Shown one piece after another: positions 47,255 through 54,949 of a stretch of 64,000 bases of DNA. Every line of letters starts with the position of its first letter. Within the stretch, counting starts at the first letter, position 1. The notes under the pieces are model-generated. The model had not been told where the DNA came from, searched no databases, and saw nothing but the letters and a program-made list of their open reading frames with translations. A program made the position numbers and the translations under genes. The stretch is from Rhodobium gokarnense (lineage in GTDB: Bacteria > Pseudomonadota > Alphaproteobacteria > Rhizobiales > Rhodobiaceae). The stretch is from contig NZ_JAOQNS010000012.1 of assembly GCF_025961475.1 (NCBI RefSeq), positions 1 to 64,000 on the forward strand, given 5' to 3'.

Positions 47255-48238
47255 ATGCTGTCCAGCGCGCCCGAATCCCAATTGCCATCCGTTCTCGCGA
47301 CCCGAAGGCTGCCGGACAATGTCCGGGCGCGGCTTGCCAGGGATTATTCGGCAGACCTCAACGAGGAGGACGTCGTGCTGTCGCGCGAGGAACTGCTGCG
47401 GCGCGCCGAAGCGGCCGACGCGCTCCTTATCTGTCCGACGGAAAAGATGACGGCGGAGGTGATCGCGGCGCTGCCGGAGCGGGTGAAGATGGTCGCGTGC
47501 TTTTCCGTCGGCGTCGACCATGTCGACCTTGCCGCCGCGAAAAAGCGCGGCCTCATCGTCACCAATACGCCCGACGTCCTGTCCGACGCCACGGCGGAAA
47601 TAGCGATTCTCCTGATGCTCGGCGCGGCGCGGCGGGCCGGAGAAGGCGAGCGCCTCGTGCGGTCCGGCCGCTGGAATAGCTGGAGCCCGACCTTTCACCT
47701 CGGCACGGAAATCACCGGCAAGCGGCTCGGTCTCGTCGGCATGGGCCGGATCGGCCAGATCACCGCGCGGCGCGCGCGCGGCTTCGACATGGAGATCCAC
47801 TATCACAATCGCCGCCCGCTCGATGCGGACCTTGCCGGCGATGCCGTCTTTCACGAGAGCCTGGAAGAGATGCTGCCGCTTTGCGACGTGCTCTCGATCC
47901 ACTGCCCGCTGACCGCGGAGACGACGGGCCTCCTCAATGCGGAACGGCTGGCGCTGCTGCCGGACGGGGCGATCGTCGTCAACACCGCGCGCGGCGGCGT
48001 CGTCGACGACGAGGCGCTGATCGCGGCGCTGAAATCCGGCAAGCTGGCCGCCGCCGGGCTCGACGTCTTCAACAATGAGCCGGACATCCATCCCGGCTAC
48101 CGGGAGTTGGAGAACGCCTTCCTCCTGCCCCATCTCGGCAGCGCCACGGTGGAGACCCGCGACGCCATGGGCTTTCGCGCCGTCGACAATCTCGATGCGT
48201 TCTTTGCCGGCAAGACGCCGCCGGATCGGGTGGCTTGA
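47255..48238 (+). CDS. D-2-hydroxyacid dehydrogenase (glyoxylate/hydroxypyruvate reductase type)
   Basis: 327 residues. It reduces a 2-oxoacid such as glyoxylate or hydroxypyruvate with NAD(P)H. The NAD-binding motif GLVGMGRIGQITARRARGFD (about 155-174) and the catalytic triad are present: Arg in VVNTARGGVVDDEAL, Glu in LDVFNNEPDIH, and His in LLPHLGSATVETRDAM. ATG 47255 follows an AAAGAGGT box. It lies near malate synthase and glcG, so a role in glyoxylate metabolism is plausible, but they are on the opposite strand. Confidence 0.92.
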   Translation: MLSSAPESQLPSVLATRRLPDNVRARLARDYSADLNEEDVVLSREELLRRAEAADALLICPTEKMTAEVIAALPERVKMVACFSVGVDHVDLAAAKKRGLIVTNTPDVLSDATAEIAILLMLGAARRAGEGERLVRSGRWNSWSPTFHLGTEITGKRLGLVGMGRIGQITARRARGFDMEIHYHNRRPLDADLAGDAVFHESLEEMLPLCDVLSIHCPLTAETTGLLNAERLALLPDGAIVVNTARGGVVDDEALIAALKSGKLAAAGLDVFNNEPDIHPGYRELENAFLLPHLGSATVETRDAMGFRAVDNLDAFFAGKTPPDRVA

Positions 48239-48354
48239 CGGCAGCGCGTCGCGATGGTGCAGCGTCGTCATCGCGCGCGGGCTGAGCGAGCGCGGCGATC
48301 CTCGGGGTGGATCGAGCAAAGTGGCCGGCCGGAATTCGCGCCTGCCACTCAGCC

Positions 48355-48525
48355 GTCACCCCGGGCTTGACCCGGGGCCTATTGCCCCTGTCGACACGGT
48401 ATGTCTTCGGTTGTCGGAAGAAAGTCCTGGCGTGGTTTTCGGTCAGTTCAAGAACCGTAGCGGGCTACAGGGCGGAGACGGACAATGGGTCCCGGCTCTC
48501 CGCTTCGCTGCGGCCGGGATGACGG
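48355..48525 (+). repeat. Composite dispersed repeat, copy 3
   Basis: About 171 bases between the convergent dehydrogenase and glcG genes. It runs from GTCACCCCGGGCTTGACCC to GGCCGGGATGACG, with the interior GACACGGTATGTCTTCGGTTG shared with the inverted copy at 26.2 kb. Confidence 0.78.
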
Positions 48526-48561
48526 GGAGAAGTTGTGGCAAAGGCAGAAAAAGACCTCTGC

Positions 48562-48670
48562 TGTCATTGCGAGTGAGCGAAGCGAGCGCGGCAATCCAGG
48601 CGCCGCACGCTCCTTAGCCAACGGCTCCTGGATCGCCGCGTCGGCCTTGCGGCCTCCTCGCGATGACGGG
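48562..48670. repeat. GTCATTGCGAG-type inverted repeat
   Basis: The outer arms TGTCATTGCGAG and CTCGCGATGACGG pair, as do the inner GGCAATCCAGGCG and CTCCTGGATCGCC, making a long hairpin. It resembles the element at 28298-28388 and lies 37 bases before the glcG stop. Confidence 0.75.
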
Positions 48671-48706
48671 ATTCTCTGATCTGGATCTGCCCTTACCTGA
48701 TAGGCC

Positions 48707-49126
48707 CTAAGCCGACGCGAACGCCGCCAGGCCCGCCTCGGCGCATTCCATGTCTTGCTGCGGCGTGCCGGAGGAGAGGCCGATGCCGCCGACCACTTCG
48801 CCGTCGACGACCACCGGAAATCCGCCGCCGACCACGGAAATGCGGCCGCCGAGCGCGGTATGGATGCCGAAGACGAGGCTGCCCGGCGTGCAGGCGGCGT
48901 TGTATTCGTGGGTCGCCTTTCGGGCGGAAGCGGCCGTGAAGGCCTTGTCCATGGAAAGCTGGATGGAATGGACCTTGCCGCCGTCCATGCGCTCAAAGGC
49001 GATCAGGTTGCCGCTCTCGTCGACGATGGAAATGCACATCGGCACGCCGATCTGCATGGCCTTGTCGCGGGCGCCGGCGATCAGGATCCGGGCCTCGGCG
49101 TGCGACAGCCTTTTGATGGTCTGCAT
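48707..49126 (-). CDS. glcG: GlcG/HbpS family haem-binding-type protein
   Basis: 139 residues of the DUF336 (GlcG/HbpS) family. Landmarks: MCISIVDESGNLIAFERMDG (about 30-49), KAFTAASARKATHEY (about 61-75), and GGFPVVVDGEVVGGIGLSSG (about 100-119). Members bind haem or corrinoid ligands, and one lies in the E. coli glycolate operon with malate synthase. Here too it directly follows glcB. No glycolate oxidase genes are in view. The ATG at 49126 begins MQTIKRLSHA. Confidence 0.88.
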   Translation of the reverse strand: MQTIKRLSHAEARILIAGARDKAMQIGVPMCISIVDESGNLIAFERMDGGKVHSIQLSMDKAFTAASARKATHEYNAACTPGSLVFGIHTALGGRISVVGGGFPVVVDGEVVGGIGLSSGTPQQDMECAEAGLAAFASA

Positions 49127-49182
49127 GTTTCTTGCTCCCCTCCCCGGATCGCTGCCCGGATGTTCAGTGACGTTCGGTCGAC

Positions 49183-51348
49183 TCAGCCCTTTTCCGCCTT
49201 CTTTTCGCGGCGGCGGGCGTGGAGAATCGGCTCGGTATAGCCGGAGGGCTGTTCCCGGCCCTTGAAGACGAGGTCGCAGGCGGCCTTGAACGCGACGCCG
49301 TCGAAGCCCGGCGCCATATTCTCATAGGCCGGATCGCCGGCGTTCTGGCGGTCGACGACCTCGGCCATCCGCTGCATCGTCTCCTTGACCTTGTCTTCGC
49401 CGACCACACCGTGGTGCAGCCAGTTGGCCATGTGCTGGCTGGAGATGCGCAGGGTGGCGCGGTCCTCCATCAGGCCGACATCGTGGATGTCCGGCACCTT
49501 GGAGCAGCCGACGCCCTGGTCGATCCAGCGCACCACATAGCCGAGAATGCCCTGGGCGTTGTTGTCGAGCTCGGCCTTAATCTCCTCGTCGGACCAGTTC
49601 GGCCGGTCGGCGAGCGGGACGGTGAGGAGCTGGTCGAGGCCAGCGCGGCGCCCGCCCGTCGCGATCTCCTCCTGGCGGGCGGCGACGTCGATGCGGTGAT
49701 AGTGGGTGGCGTGCAGGGTGGCGGCCGTCGGCGACGGCACCCAGGCGGTGTTGGCGCCGGCCTTCGGGTGGCCGATTTTCTGCTCCAGCATCGCCGCCAT
49801 CAGATCCGGCATTGCCCACATGCCCTTGCCGATCTGGGCCTTGCCGCGCAGGCCGCAGGCGAGGCCGACGTCGACGTTCCAGTCCTCATAGGCGGAAATC
49901 CAGGTCGAGGCCTTCATCTCGCCCTTGCGGATCATGGGGCCGGCTTCCATCGATGTGTGCATCTCGTCGCCGGTGCGGTCGAGGAAGCCGGTATTGATGA
50001 AGAACACCCGGTCCTTGGCCGCGCGGATGCATTCCATCAGGTTGACGGTCGTGCGCCGTTCCTCGTCCATGATGCCGACCTTGATGGTGTTGGCGGGAAG
50101 GCCGAGGACCTCCTCGATGCGCGAGAAGCACGCGCAGGCAAACCCCACCTCGTCGGCGCCGTGCATCTTCGGCTTGACGATATAGACCGAGCCGCGGCGC
50201 GAATTGCGCATGGCCGCGTCCGGCGCCTTCTTCAGGTCGTGCAGGGCTATCAGCGTCGTCATCAAGCCGTCGAGAAGGCCTTCTGGGACTTCGTTGCCAT
50301 CCGCATCGACGACGGCCGGCGTCGTCATCAGGTGCCCGACATTGCGCACCAGCATCAGGCTGCGGCCCTGCAGGCGCAATTCGCTGCCGTCCGGCGCCAC
50401 ATAGGTGCGGTCGGGATTGAGCTTGCGCTCGACGGTCTTGCCGCCCTTCTCAAAAGTGTCGGTGAGGTCGCCGCGCATCAAGCCGAGCCAGTTGCGGTAG
50501 GCGACGACCTTGTCCTCGGCATCGACGGCGGCGACGGAATCCTCGCAGTCCATGATGGTGGAGAGCGCTGCCTCCAGGACGATGTCGGCAACGCCGGCCG
50601 GATCGTCCTTGCCGATCGGATGGCCGCGGTCGATGGAAATCTCGATGTGAAGGCCGTTGTTCTTCAGAAGAATCGCGTCGGGAGACGCTGCATCGCCCCG
50701 GTGGCCTGCGAATTTTTCCGGCTCTTTCAAGCCGGTCTCACCCTCCGGCATGGAGACGACGAGGGCGCCGTTTTCGACCCGGTAGCCGGTGGCGTCCGCA
50801 TGCGATCCGCCCGCGAGCGGCGCGGCGTCGTCCAAAAAGCTCTTTGCCCATGCGATGACGTTGGCGCCGCGCTCGGGATCGTAGCCGGATCCGATCTCGC
50901 CGGGGATGGCGTCGGTGCCGTAGAGCGCGTCGTAGAGGCTGCCCCAGCGGGAATTGGCGGCGTTCAGCGCATAACGGGCGTTCATCACCGGCACGACGAG
51001 CTGCGGGCCGGCGACGTCGGCGATCTCGCTGTCGGTGTTCCTTGTCTCGACGGAAAACGGCGCGCCCTCCGGCTTCAGGTAGCCGATCTCTTCCAGGAAG
51101 GTCTTGTACGCCGCCGCGTCGTGCTCCTTGCCGCGGCGCGCGACGTGCCATGCGTCGATCTCGGCCTGCAGGCGCTCGCGAACCTGAAGGAGCTCGCGGT
51201 TCTTCGGGGCGAAGTCGCGGATGAGGCCGACCAGTCCCTGCCAGAATTTTTCCGGCGCAACGCCCGTTCCCGGCAGGGCCTCGTTCTCGATAAAGGCGTG
51301 CAGCTCCGGCGCCACGTGGAGGCCGCCGATATCGATCCGTTCGCTCAT
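49183..51348 (-). CDS. glcB: Malate synthase G
   Basis: 721 residues, the normal length of the G isoform. It condenses glyoxylate with acetyl-CoA to malate. Landmarks are [20 protein letters not shown] (about 115-134), [15 protein letters not shown] (about 266), [16 protein letters not shown] (about 331), the catalytic region [13 protein letters not shown] with the active-site arginine, [20 protein letters not shown] (about 455), and [23 protein letters not shown] 51348 is chosen; the upstream open frame has no family match. It is followed by glcG after 56 bases. Confidence 0.96.
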   Translation of the reverse strand: MSERIDIGGLHVAPELHAFIENEALPGTGVAPEKFWQGLVGLIRDFAPKNRELLQVRERLQAEIDAWHVARRGKEHDAAAYKTFLEEIGYLKPEGAPFSVETRNTDSEIADVAGPQLVVPVMNARYALNAANSRWGSLYDALYGTDAIPGEIGSGYDPERGANVIAWAKSFLDDAAPLAGGSHADATGYRVENGALVVSMPEGETGLKEPEKFAGHRGDAASPDAILLKNNGLHIEISIDRGHPIGKDDPAGVADIVLEAALSTIMDCEDSVAAVDAEDKVVAYRNWLGLMRGDLTDTFEKGGKTVERKLNPDRTYVAPDGSELRLQGRSLMLVRNVGHLMTTPAVVDADGNEVPEGLLDGLMTTLIALHDLKKAPDAAMRNSRRGSVYIVKPKMHGADEVGFACACFSRIEEVLGLPANTIKVGIMDEERRTTVNLMECIRAAKDRVFFINTGFLDRTGDEMHTSMEAGPMIRKGEMKASTWISAYEDWNVDVGLACGLRGKAQIGKGMWAMPDLMAAMLEQKIGHPKAGANTAWVPSPTAATLHATHYHRIDVAARQEEIATGGRRAGLDQLLTVPLADRPNWSDEEIKAELDNNAQGILGYVVRWIDQGVGCSKVPDIHDVGLMEDRATLRISSQHMANWLHHGVVGEDKVKETMQRMAEVVDRQNAGDPAYENMAPGFDGVAFKAACDLVFKGREQPSGYTEPILHARRREKKAEKG

Positions 51349-51523
51349 TCTGTCCGTCCCGCTTCTCATCATGACGCGCGGCGATCTCCCCTGCTTACGG
51401 GAAACTGCGCATCTCCGCTGGTTCAATGATTTTTGCCGGATTGTCAAACCTGAATGCGTTGCGGCGGCACCCGCCGGATGCCGCCCTCGCCGTTTCAGAC
51501 CGTCGTTTGCAATGCCGCCATGG

Positions 51524-52357
51524 CTAGCTGGAAACCGCCTCGCCACCGTTCGGATGCAGCACCTGGCCGCTCATGTAGCTGCCGTCCTCGCAGGCGAGAA
51601 AGAGATATGACGGCGCCACCTCGTTCGGCTGGCCGGGGCGGCCGAGCGGCGTGTTGGTGCCGAAGGTCTCCACCTTTTCCGGCGGGAAGGAGGCCGGGAT
51701 CAGCGGCGTCCAGATCGGCCCCGGCGCAACGCCGTTCACGCGGATGCCCTTGTCGGCGAGCTTCGACGCCAGCCCCCGCACCAGCGAGAGGATCGCTCCC
51801 TTGGTCGAGGCGTAGTCGAGAAGGACATCCTGGCCGCGATAGGCGGTGACGGACGTCGTCAGGATGATCGACGATCCCTCTTTCAGATGCGGCAGCGCCG
51901 CCTGGACGAGGAAGACATTGCCGAAGATGTTGGTGTCGAAGGTCCTGCGCAGTTGCTCCTCGGAGATATCCTCCACATTCTCGCGAGCATGCTGCTCTGC
52001 CGCGTTGCCGATGACCACGTCGAGGCGGTCATACGCCTCCACGGTCTCCTCTACGATCCTCTCGCAGCACGTCTTGTCGCCGATATCGCCGCGAAGGAGG
52101 ATCGCCGTCGATCCCTCCTTCTCGACCAGCTTGCGCGTTTCCTCCGCGTCGCGCCGCTCGTCCTTGTAGGAGAGCGCGAGCCTTGCGCCTTCTCGGGCAA
52201 AGAGCACGGCGACCGCGCGGCCGATGCCGGAATCGCCGCCGGTGACCAGCGCCACCTTGTTCTTCAGCCGTCCCGCCCCGGCGTAGCGGGGCCGGTAGTC
52301 GGGCAGCGGATCCATCACATATTCGTAGCCGGGCTGGCGGGCCTGCGCCGTTCCCAT
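51524..52357 (-). CDS. Short-chain dehydrogenase, general-stress type
   Basis: 277 residues. A classical SDR with an N-terminal extension, like the YdaD/YhdF (general stress protein 39) group. The NAD-binding motif [20 protein letters not shown] is at about residues 35-54, NAAEQH is at about 118, and the catalytic Ser/Tyr/Lys are in [20 protein letters not shown] (about 169-188). The substrate is unknown, possibly a sugar or aldehyde. ATG 52357 follows GGGAGGG. Its EcfG promoter lies at 52411-52436, which excludes an earlier start at 52411. Confidence 0.9.
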   Translation of the reverse strand: MGTAQARQPGYEYVMDPLPDYRPRYAGAGRLKNKVALVTGGDSGIGRAVAVLFAREGARLALSYKDERRDAEETRKLVEKEGSTAILLRGDIGDKTCCERIVEETVEAYDRLDVVIGNAAEQHARENVEDISEEQLRRTFDTNIFGNVFLVQAALPHLKEGSSIILTTSVTAYRGQDVLLDYASTKGAILSLVRGLASKLADKGIRVNGVAPGPIWTPLIPASFPPEKVETFGTNTPLGRPGQPNEVAPSYLFLACEDGSYMSGQVLHPNGGEAVSS

Positions 52358-52410
52358 GGTGTTTTTCCCTCCCTTTTTCATGGCGGTATTTGCCAGATAT
52401 TTCAGGGGCA

Positions 52411-52436
52411 AACGGCCATTACCGGGGATTTGTTCC
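52411..52436 (-). promoter_or_regulatory. EcfG-type promoter for the short-chain dehydrogenase
   Basis: On the minus strand GGAAC (52436-52432), a 17-base spacer and CGTT (52414-52411) match the consensus exactly. The predicted leader is about 45 bases. It is divergent from the promoter at 52447. Confidence 0.75.
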
Positions 52437-52446
52437 GGTAATCGGC

Positions 52447-52472
52447 GGAACCGGCATTAACTTTGTTGCGTT
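52447..52472 (+). promoter_or_regulatory. EcfG-type promoter for the small membrane protein
   Basis: GGAAC (52447-52451), a 17-base spacer and CGTT (52469-52472), an exact match. The leader to the ATG at 52511 is about 30 bases. The two divergent -35 elements are only ten bases apart. Confidence 0.75.
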
Positions 52473-52510
52473 GGTCCCGGGAGACAGCCGGAAGACGAAA
52501 GGACTCCGAG

Positions 52511-52771
52511 ATGAGACCCCACACCTATCTGACGCTCGCACTGGCGCTGGTCGTGAATGCGGTGTTGGTCGGGATCGCCATCGGCCTTCTCTACAGCGTT
52601 CCGGCGCTGGAGGTCTTTGCCGCTTATCTGTTGCCGATCGGAATCATCGTGGCGATCGCCGCAACACCCGCCCTCGCCTGGCGCATCGCCCCCTATCTGC
52701 AGTCCGACCGGGACGAGGACCGCGACCACGGCTCGGGCGAGCACATGCATGCCCATCGCGGCGCCCGCTGA
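52511..52771 (+). CDS. Small two-helix membrane protein, stress island
   Basis: 86 residues: two transmembrane helices (about 7-29 and 35-58), then a charged, His-rich tail (SDRDEDRDHGSGEHMHAHRG) that could bind a metal. I do not recognise a family. The ATG at 52511 has a GGACTCCGAG leader, and its promoter is an exact EcfG match. Shares a divergent control region with the short-chain dehydrogenase. Confidence 0.75.
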   Translation: MRPHTYLTLALALVVNAVLVGIAIGLLYSVPALEVFAAYLLPIGIIVAIAATPALAWRIAPYLQSDRDEDRDHGSGEHMHAHRGAR

Positions 52772-52855
52772 CACTACGCAACAACACTGCGCCCGGCGGA
52801 TAGGCCCTGAGCGGTACCGAAAGACTTCCGGTGCCGCCGGTTCGTCATCGCAGCG

Positions 52856-52894
52856 GCCCGCCCGTCCATGGCTTCACCCGGCGGGCGGGCTTTT
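52856..52894 (+). terminator. Rho-independent terminator after the small membrane gene
   Basis: GCCCGCCCG pairs with CGGGCGGGC around a 17-base loop, followed by TTTT. It lies about 85 bases after the stop and separates that gene from the DUF305 gene. Confidence 0.75.
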
Positions 52895-52952
52895 CGTCTC
52901 CACGACAACGCCTCTTCTCGCCACAGCCCCTTACCGCCCAGGAACACCCGAC

Positions 52953-53411
52953 ATGACCAAATATCTGCGTTTTGCCGCCATGATCGCCACGTCGACAGCG
53001 GTCATGCTGGTGCTCATGTATCTCAACACCTACGCCCTCGACCACGTGTTCTGGAGCGAAACGCGGGCCTATATGGCGCTGGTGATGGGGGCGGCCATGG
53101 CCATCGTCATGCTCGGCTTCATGCGCGGCATGTATCCGAGCACGGGCATCAATATCGGCATCGTCGTCGCGGCGATCGTTGTTTTTGCCGGCGCGCTCTA
53201 TCTGGTGCGAAGCCAGGACACCGTTGCCGATGTCAGCTGGATGAAGGCGATGATTCCGCACCACTCCATCGCCATATTGACGAGTGAGCGGGCGAACATA
53301 TCCGATCCGCGGGTGCGCGAGCTCGCCGACGGCATCATTGCGACCCAGCGGCGCGAGATCGCCGAAATGAAGGCGCTGATCGCAGATCTGGAAAGCAAAG
53401 AAAGCCGCTGA
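52953..53411 (+). CDS. DUF305 membrane protein
   Basis: 152 residues: three transmembrane helices (about 7-27, 40-60 and 67-87) and a C-terminal four-helix-bundle segment of the DUF305 type, with the motif WMKAMIPHHSIAILTSERAN (about 98-117) and REIAEMKALIADL. DUF305 proteins often occur with copper or stress genes; the two adjacent histidines might bind metal. The function here is unknown. The ATG at 52953 follows CAGGAACACCCGAC. MgtC follows after 24 bases, probably in the same transcript. No own EcfG promoter was found. Confidence 0.85.
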   Translation: MTKYLRFAAMIATSTAVMLVLMYLNTYALDHVFWSETRAYMALVMGAAMAIVMLGFMRGMYPSTGINIGIVVAAIVVFAGALYLVRSQDTVADVSWMKAMIPHHSIAILTSERANISDPRVRELADGIIATQRREIAEMKALIADLESKESR

Positions 53412-53435
53412 CGTCCCAACGGCGGAGCGCGCCAG

Positions 53436-53948
53436 GTGATCGATACAGTCCAGACAATATTGAGCGACGGCTTTGCGTCCGCCATTCCGCCGGTCGAAAT
53501 GGTGGTCCGGCTCGTCGTCGCGGCGGCCCTTGCGGCCGTCATCGGGTTCGAGCGCGAATGGCGCGACCGGCCGGCCGGGCTCCGGACCCACATCCTGGTG
53601 GCGATCGCCAGCGCCACCTTCGCGATGATCACGATCGAGATCGTGCAGTTGCCACTGTTTTCCGGCGACAACATGCGCGCCGATCCGCTGCGCCTCGTCG
53701 AAGCGATCACCTCCGGCGTCGCGTTCCTCGCCGCCGGCTTCATCATCTTCCACAAGGGCGAGGTGCACGGCGTGACGACCGGCGCCGGGATGTGGCTGGC
53801 GGCGTGTATCGGGCTTGCCTCAGGGCTCGGCCTTTTCGCGCTGGCGTTCCTTGCCTGTATTGCCGGGGCAATCGTCGTCGTGCTTTTGCGCCGGCTCGAA
53901 GTCCGGCTGAAGTTCAAGGGCCGGCGCTCCAGGAAGACCGAGGAATAG
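53436..53948 (+). CDS. MgtC/SapB family membrane protein
   Basis: 170 residues. The MgtC family signature is VIGFEREWRDRPAGLRTHIL (about 36-55), followed by the conserved RLVEAITSGVAFLAAGFI segment (about 85-102). Four to five membrane helices and a basic tail are present. The C-terminal ACT-like domain of true MgtC is missing, so this is the short SapB type. Some family members matter for growth at low magnesium or in acid. The start is GTG at 53436. No magnesium riboswitch is visible. Confidence 0.88.
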   Translation: MIDTVQTILSDGFASAIPPVEMVVRLVVAAALAAVIGFEREWRDRPAGLRTHILVAIASATFAMITIEIVQLPLFSGDNMRADPLRLVEAITSGVAFLAAGFIIFHKGEVHGVTTGAGMWLAACIGLASGLGLFALAFLACIAGAIVVVLLRRLEVRLKFKGRRSRKTEE

Positions 53949-53963
53949 CACTCCCCCTCCCGA

Positions 53964-53988
53964 GGAACGATTTCCGCGGCGGCTCGTT
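53964..53988 (+). promoter_or_regulatory. EcfG-type promoter for the hydrophilic protein
   Basis: GGAAC (53964-53968), a 16-base spacer and CGTT (53985-53988), an exact match 52 bases upstream of the ATG at 54040. Confidence 0.75.
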
Positions 53989-54039
53989 TTCCCCTGAAGC
54001 CGGCACGACATGCGGCCGGGCAACCAGGAGGAGGTTCAC

Positions 54040-54288
54040 ATGGGCGAACAGGCCAAAAAGTCCGACCGGACCGAGACGATCAGCGAAGCCGATCTCGCAA
54101 ACGAGCGCATGGGCAACAACCGGCTCCAGGGCAACGACCAGGAAAGCGTGCGCAACCAGCGCCACAGCCAGCCCGACGTGAAGACGGAGACCGACGGCGT
54201 CATCGAATCCTTCGAGAAGCTGGACAAGGAAACGCGTGCCCGCCGCGACCTCGGCAAAGGAAACCGCAAGAGCGAAACCGATAGCTGA
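54040..54288 (+). CDS. Small hydrophilic, probably disordered stress protein
   Basis: 82 residues, almost without hydrophobic residues and rich in Glu, Asp, Lys, Asn and Gln (for example NERMGNNRLQGNDQESVRNQ). It lacks signal peptide, membrane helix and cysteine. The composition resembles hydrophilin or LEA-like stress proteins, but I do not recognise a named family. The ATG at 54040 follows a strong AGGAGG box; an in-frame ATG at 54010 is less likely. It has its own EcfG promoter and terminator. Confidence 0.75.
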   Translation: MGEQAKKSDRTETISEADLANERMGNNRLQGNDQESVRNQRHSQPDVKTETDGVIESFEKLDKETRARRDLGKGNRKSETDS

Positions 54289-54317
54289 TCGCAGACGAGA
54301 GCCTGACGACTTGAGCC

Positions 54318-54345
54318 GGGCCGGCGCCGTTTCGAGCGCCGGCCC
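54318..54345 (+). terminator. Strong GC hairpin after the hydrophilic protein gene
   Basis: GGGCCGGCGC pairs perfectly with GCGCCGGCCC around an 8-base loop. There is no T run, so termination efficiency is uncertain. Confidence 0.5.
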
Positions 54346-54394
54346 GCTGCCTTTGGGGACGGTCAAACGTTACAGACAATTCACATTTTCTTCA

Positions 54395-54419
54395 GGAACA
54401 TTGCCCGATCCGGCGCGTT
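54395..54419 (+). promoter_or_regulatory. EcfG-type promoter for the split glucose dehydrogenase operon
   Basis: GGAAC (54395-54399), a 16-base spacer and CGTT (54416-54419), an exact match about 85 bases upstream of the ATG at 54504. Confidence 0.72.
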
Positions 54420-54503
54420 GGCCCTCGCAAGAGCGCTGTTGCCCGGTCGACCAACTGACTCCGCCAGAGCGCTCCTCCCAATAATCAAAGGCGGGAGAGC
54501 CCC

Positions 54504-54902
54504 ATGACCCACGACCCCCACATCCACGTCTATCGAAAGCCGTCCGCGGCGGCGAAATGGGCGACCATCGTCCTCGGCGCCGTCCTTGCCGTTTGCGGCG
54601 CGATCCTTCTCGTCGGCGGCATCTGGCTCGCCAGCCTCGGCGGCTCCTGGTACTACCTCGTCGCCGGCGTCGGCCTTCTCCTCTCCGCGTTTTTCCTGTT
54701 CCGCCTGTCGATCACGGGCGTGTGGATCTATGCCGCCGTCTGGTGCGGCACGGTGCTGTGGGCGTTCTGGGAGGTCGGCACCGACTGGTGGGCGCAGGTC
54801 CCGCGCATCGTCGCGCCGACCGTCCTCCTCATCCTTGTGCTGCTGACGATCCCGGCGCTTCTGCGCAGGCCCTACCGGCCGCCGGCCGAGACCACGCTCT
54901 GA
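54504..54902 (+). CDS. Membrane subunit of split PQQ glucose dehydrogenase
   Basis: 132 residues with four to five transmembrane helices (about 19-42, 49-68, 71-90 and 100-121). It matches the N-terminal membrane region of Gcd, including the family-like GGSWYYLVAG and the ALWEVG-like AFWEVGTDWWAQ segment. In E. coli this domain is fused to the PQQ barrel in one chain of about 796 residues; here it ends with a normal stop and the barrel is a separate gene 47 bases later. It is predicted to anchor the enzyme and pass electrons to ubiquinone. Confidence 0.82.
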   Translation: MTHDPHIHVYRKPSAAAKWATIVLGAVLAVCGAILLVGGIWLASLGGSWYYLVAGVGLLLSAFFLFRLSITGVWIYAAVWCGTVLWAFWEVGTDWWAQVPRIVAPTVLLILVLLTIPALLRRPYRPPAETTL

Positions 54903-54949
54903 CGCGCTTTCCGACATATTTTCCGAACGACCGACCGAAAGGTGACCCC

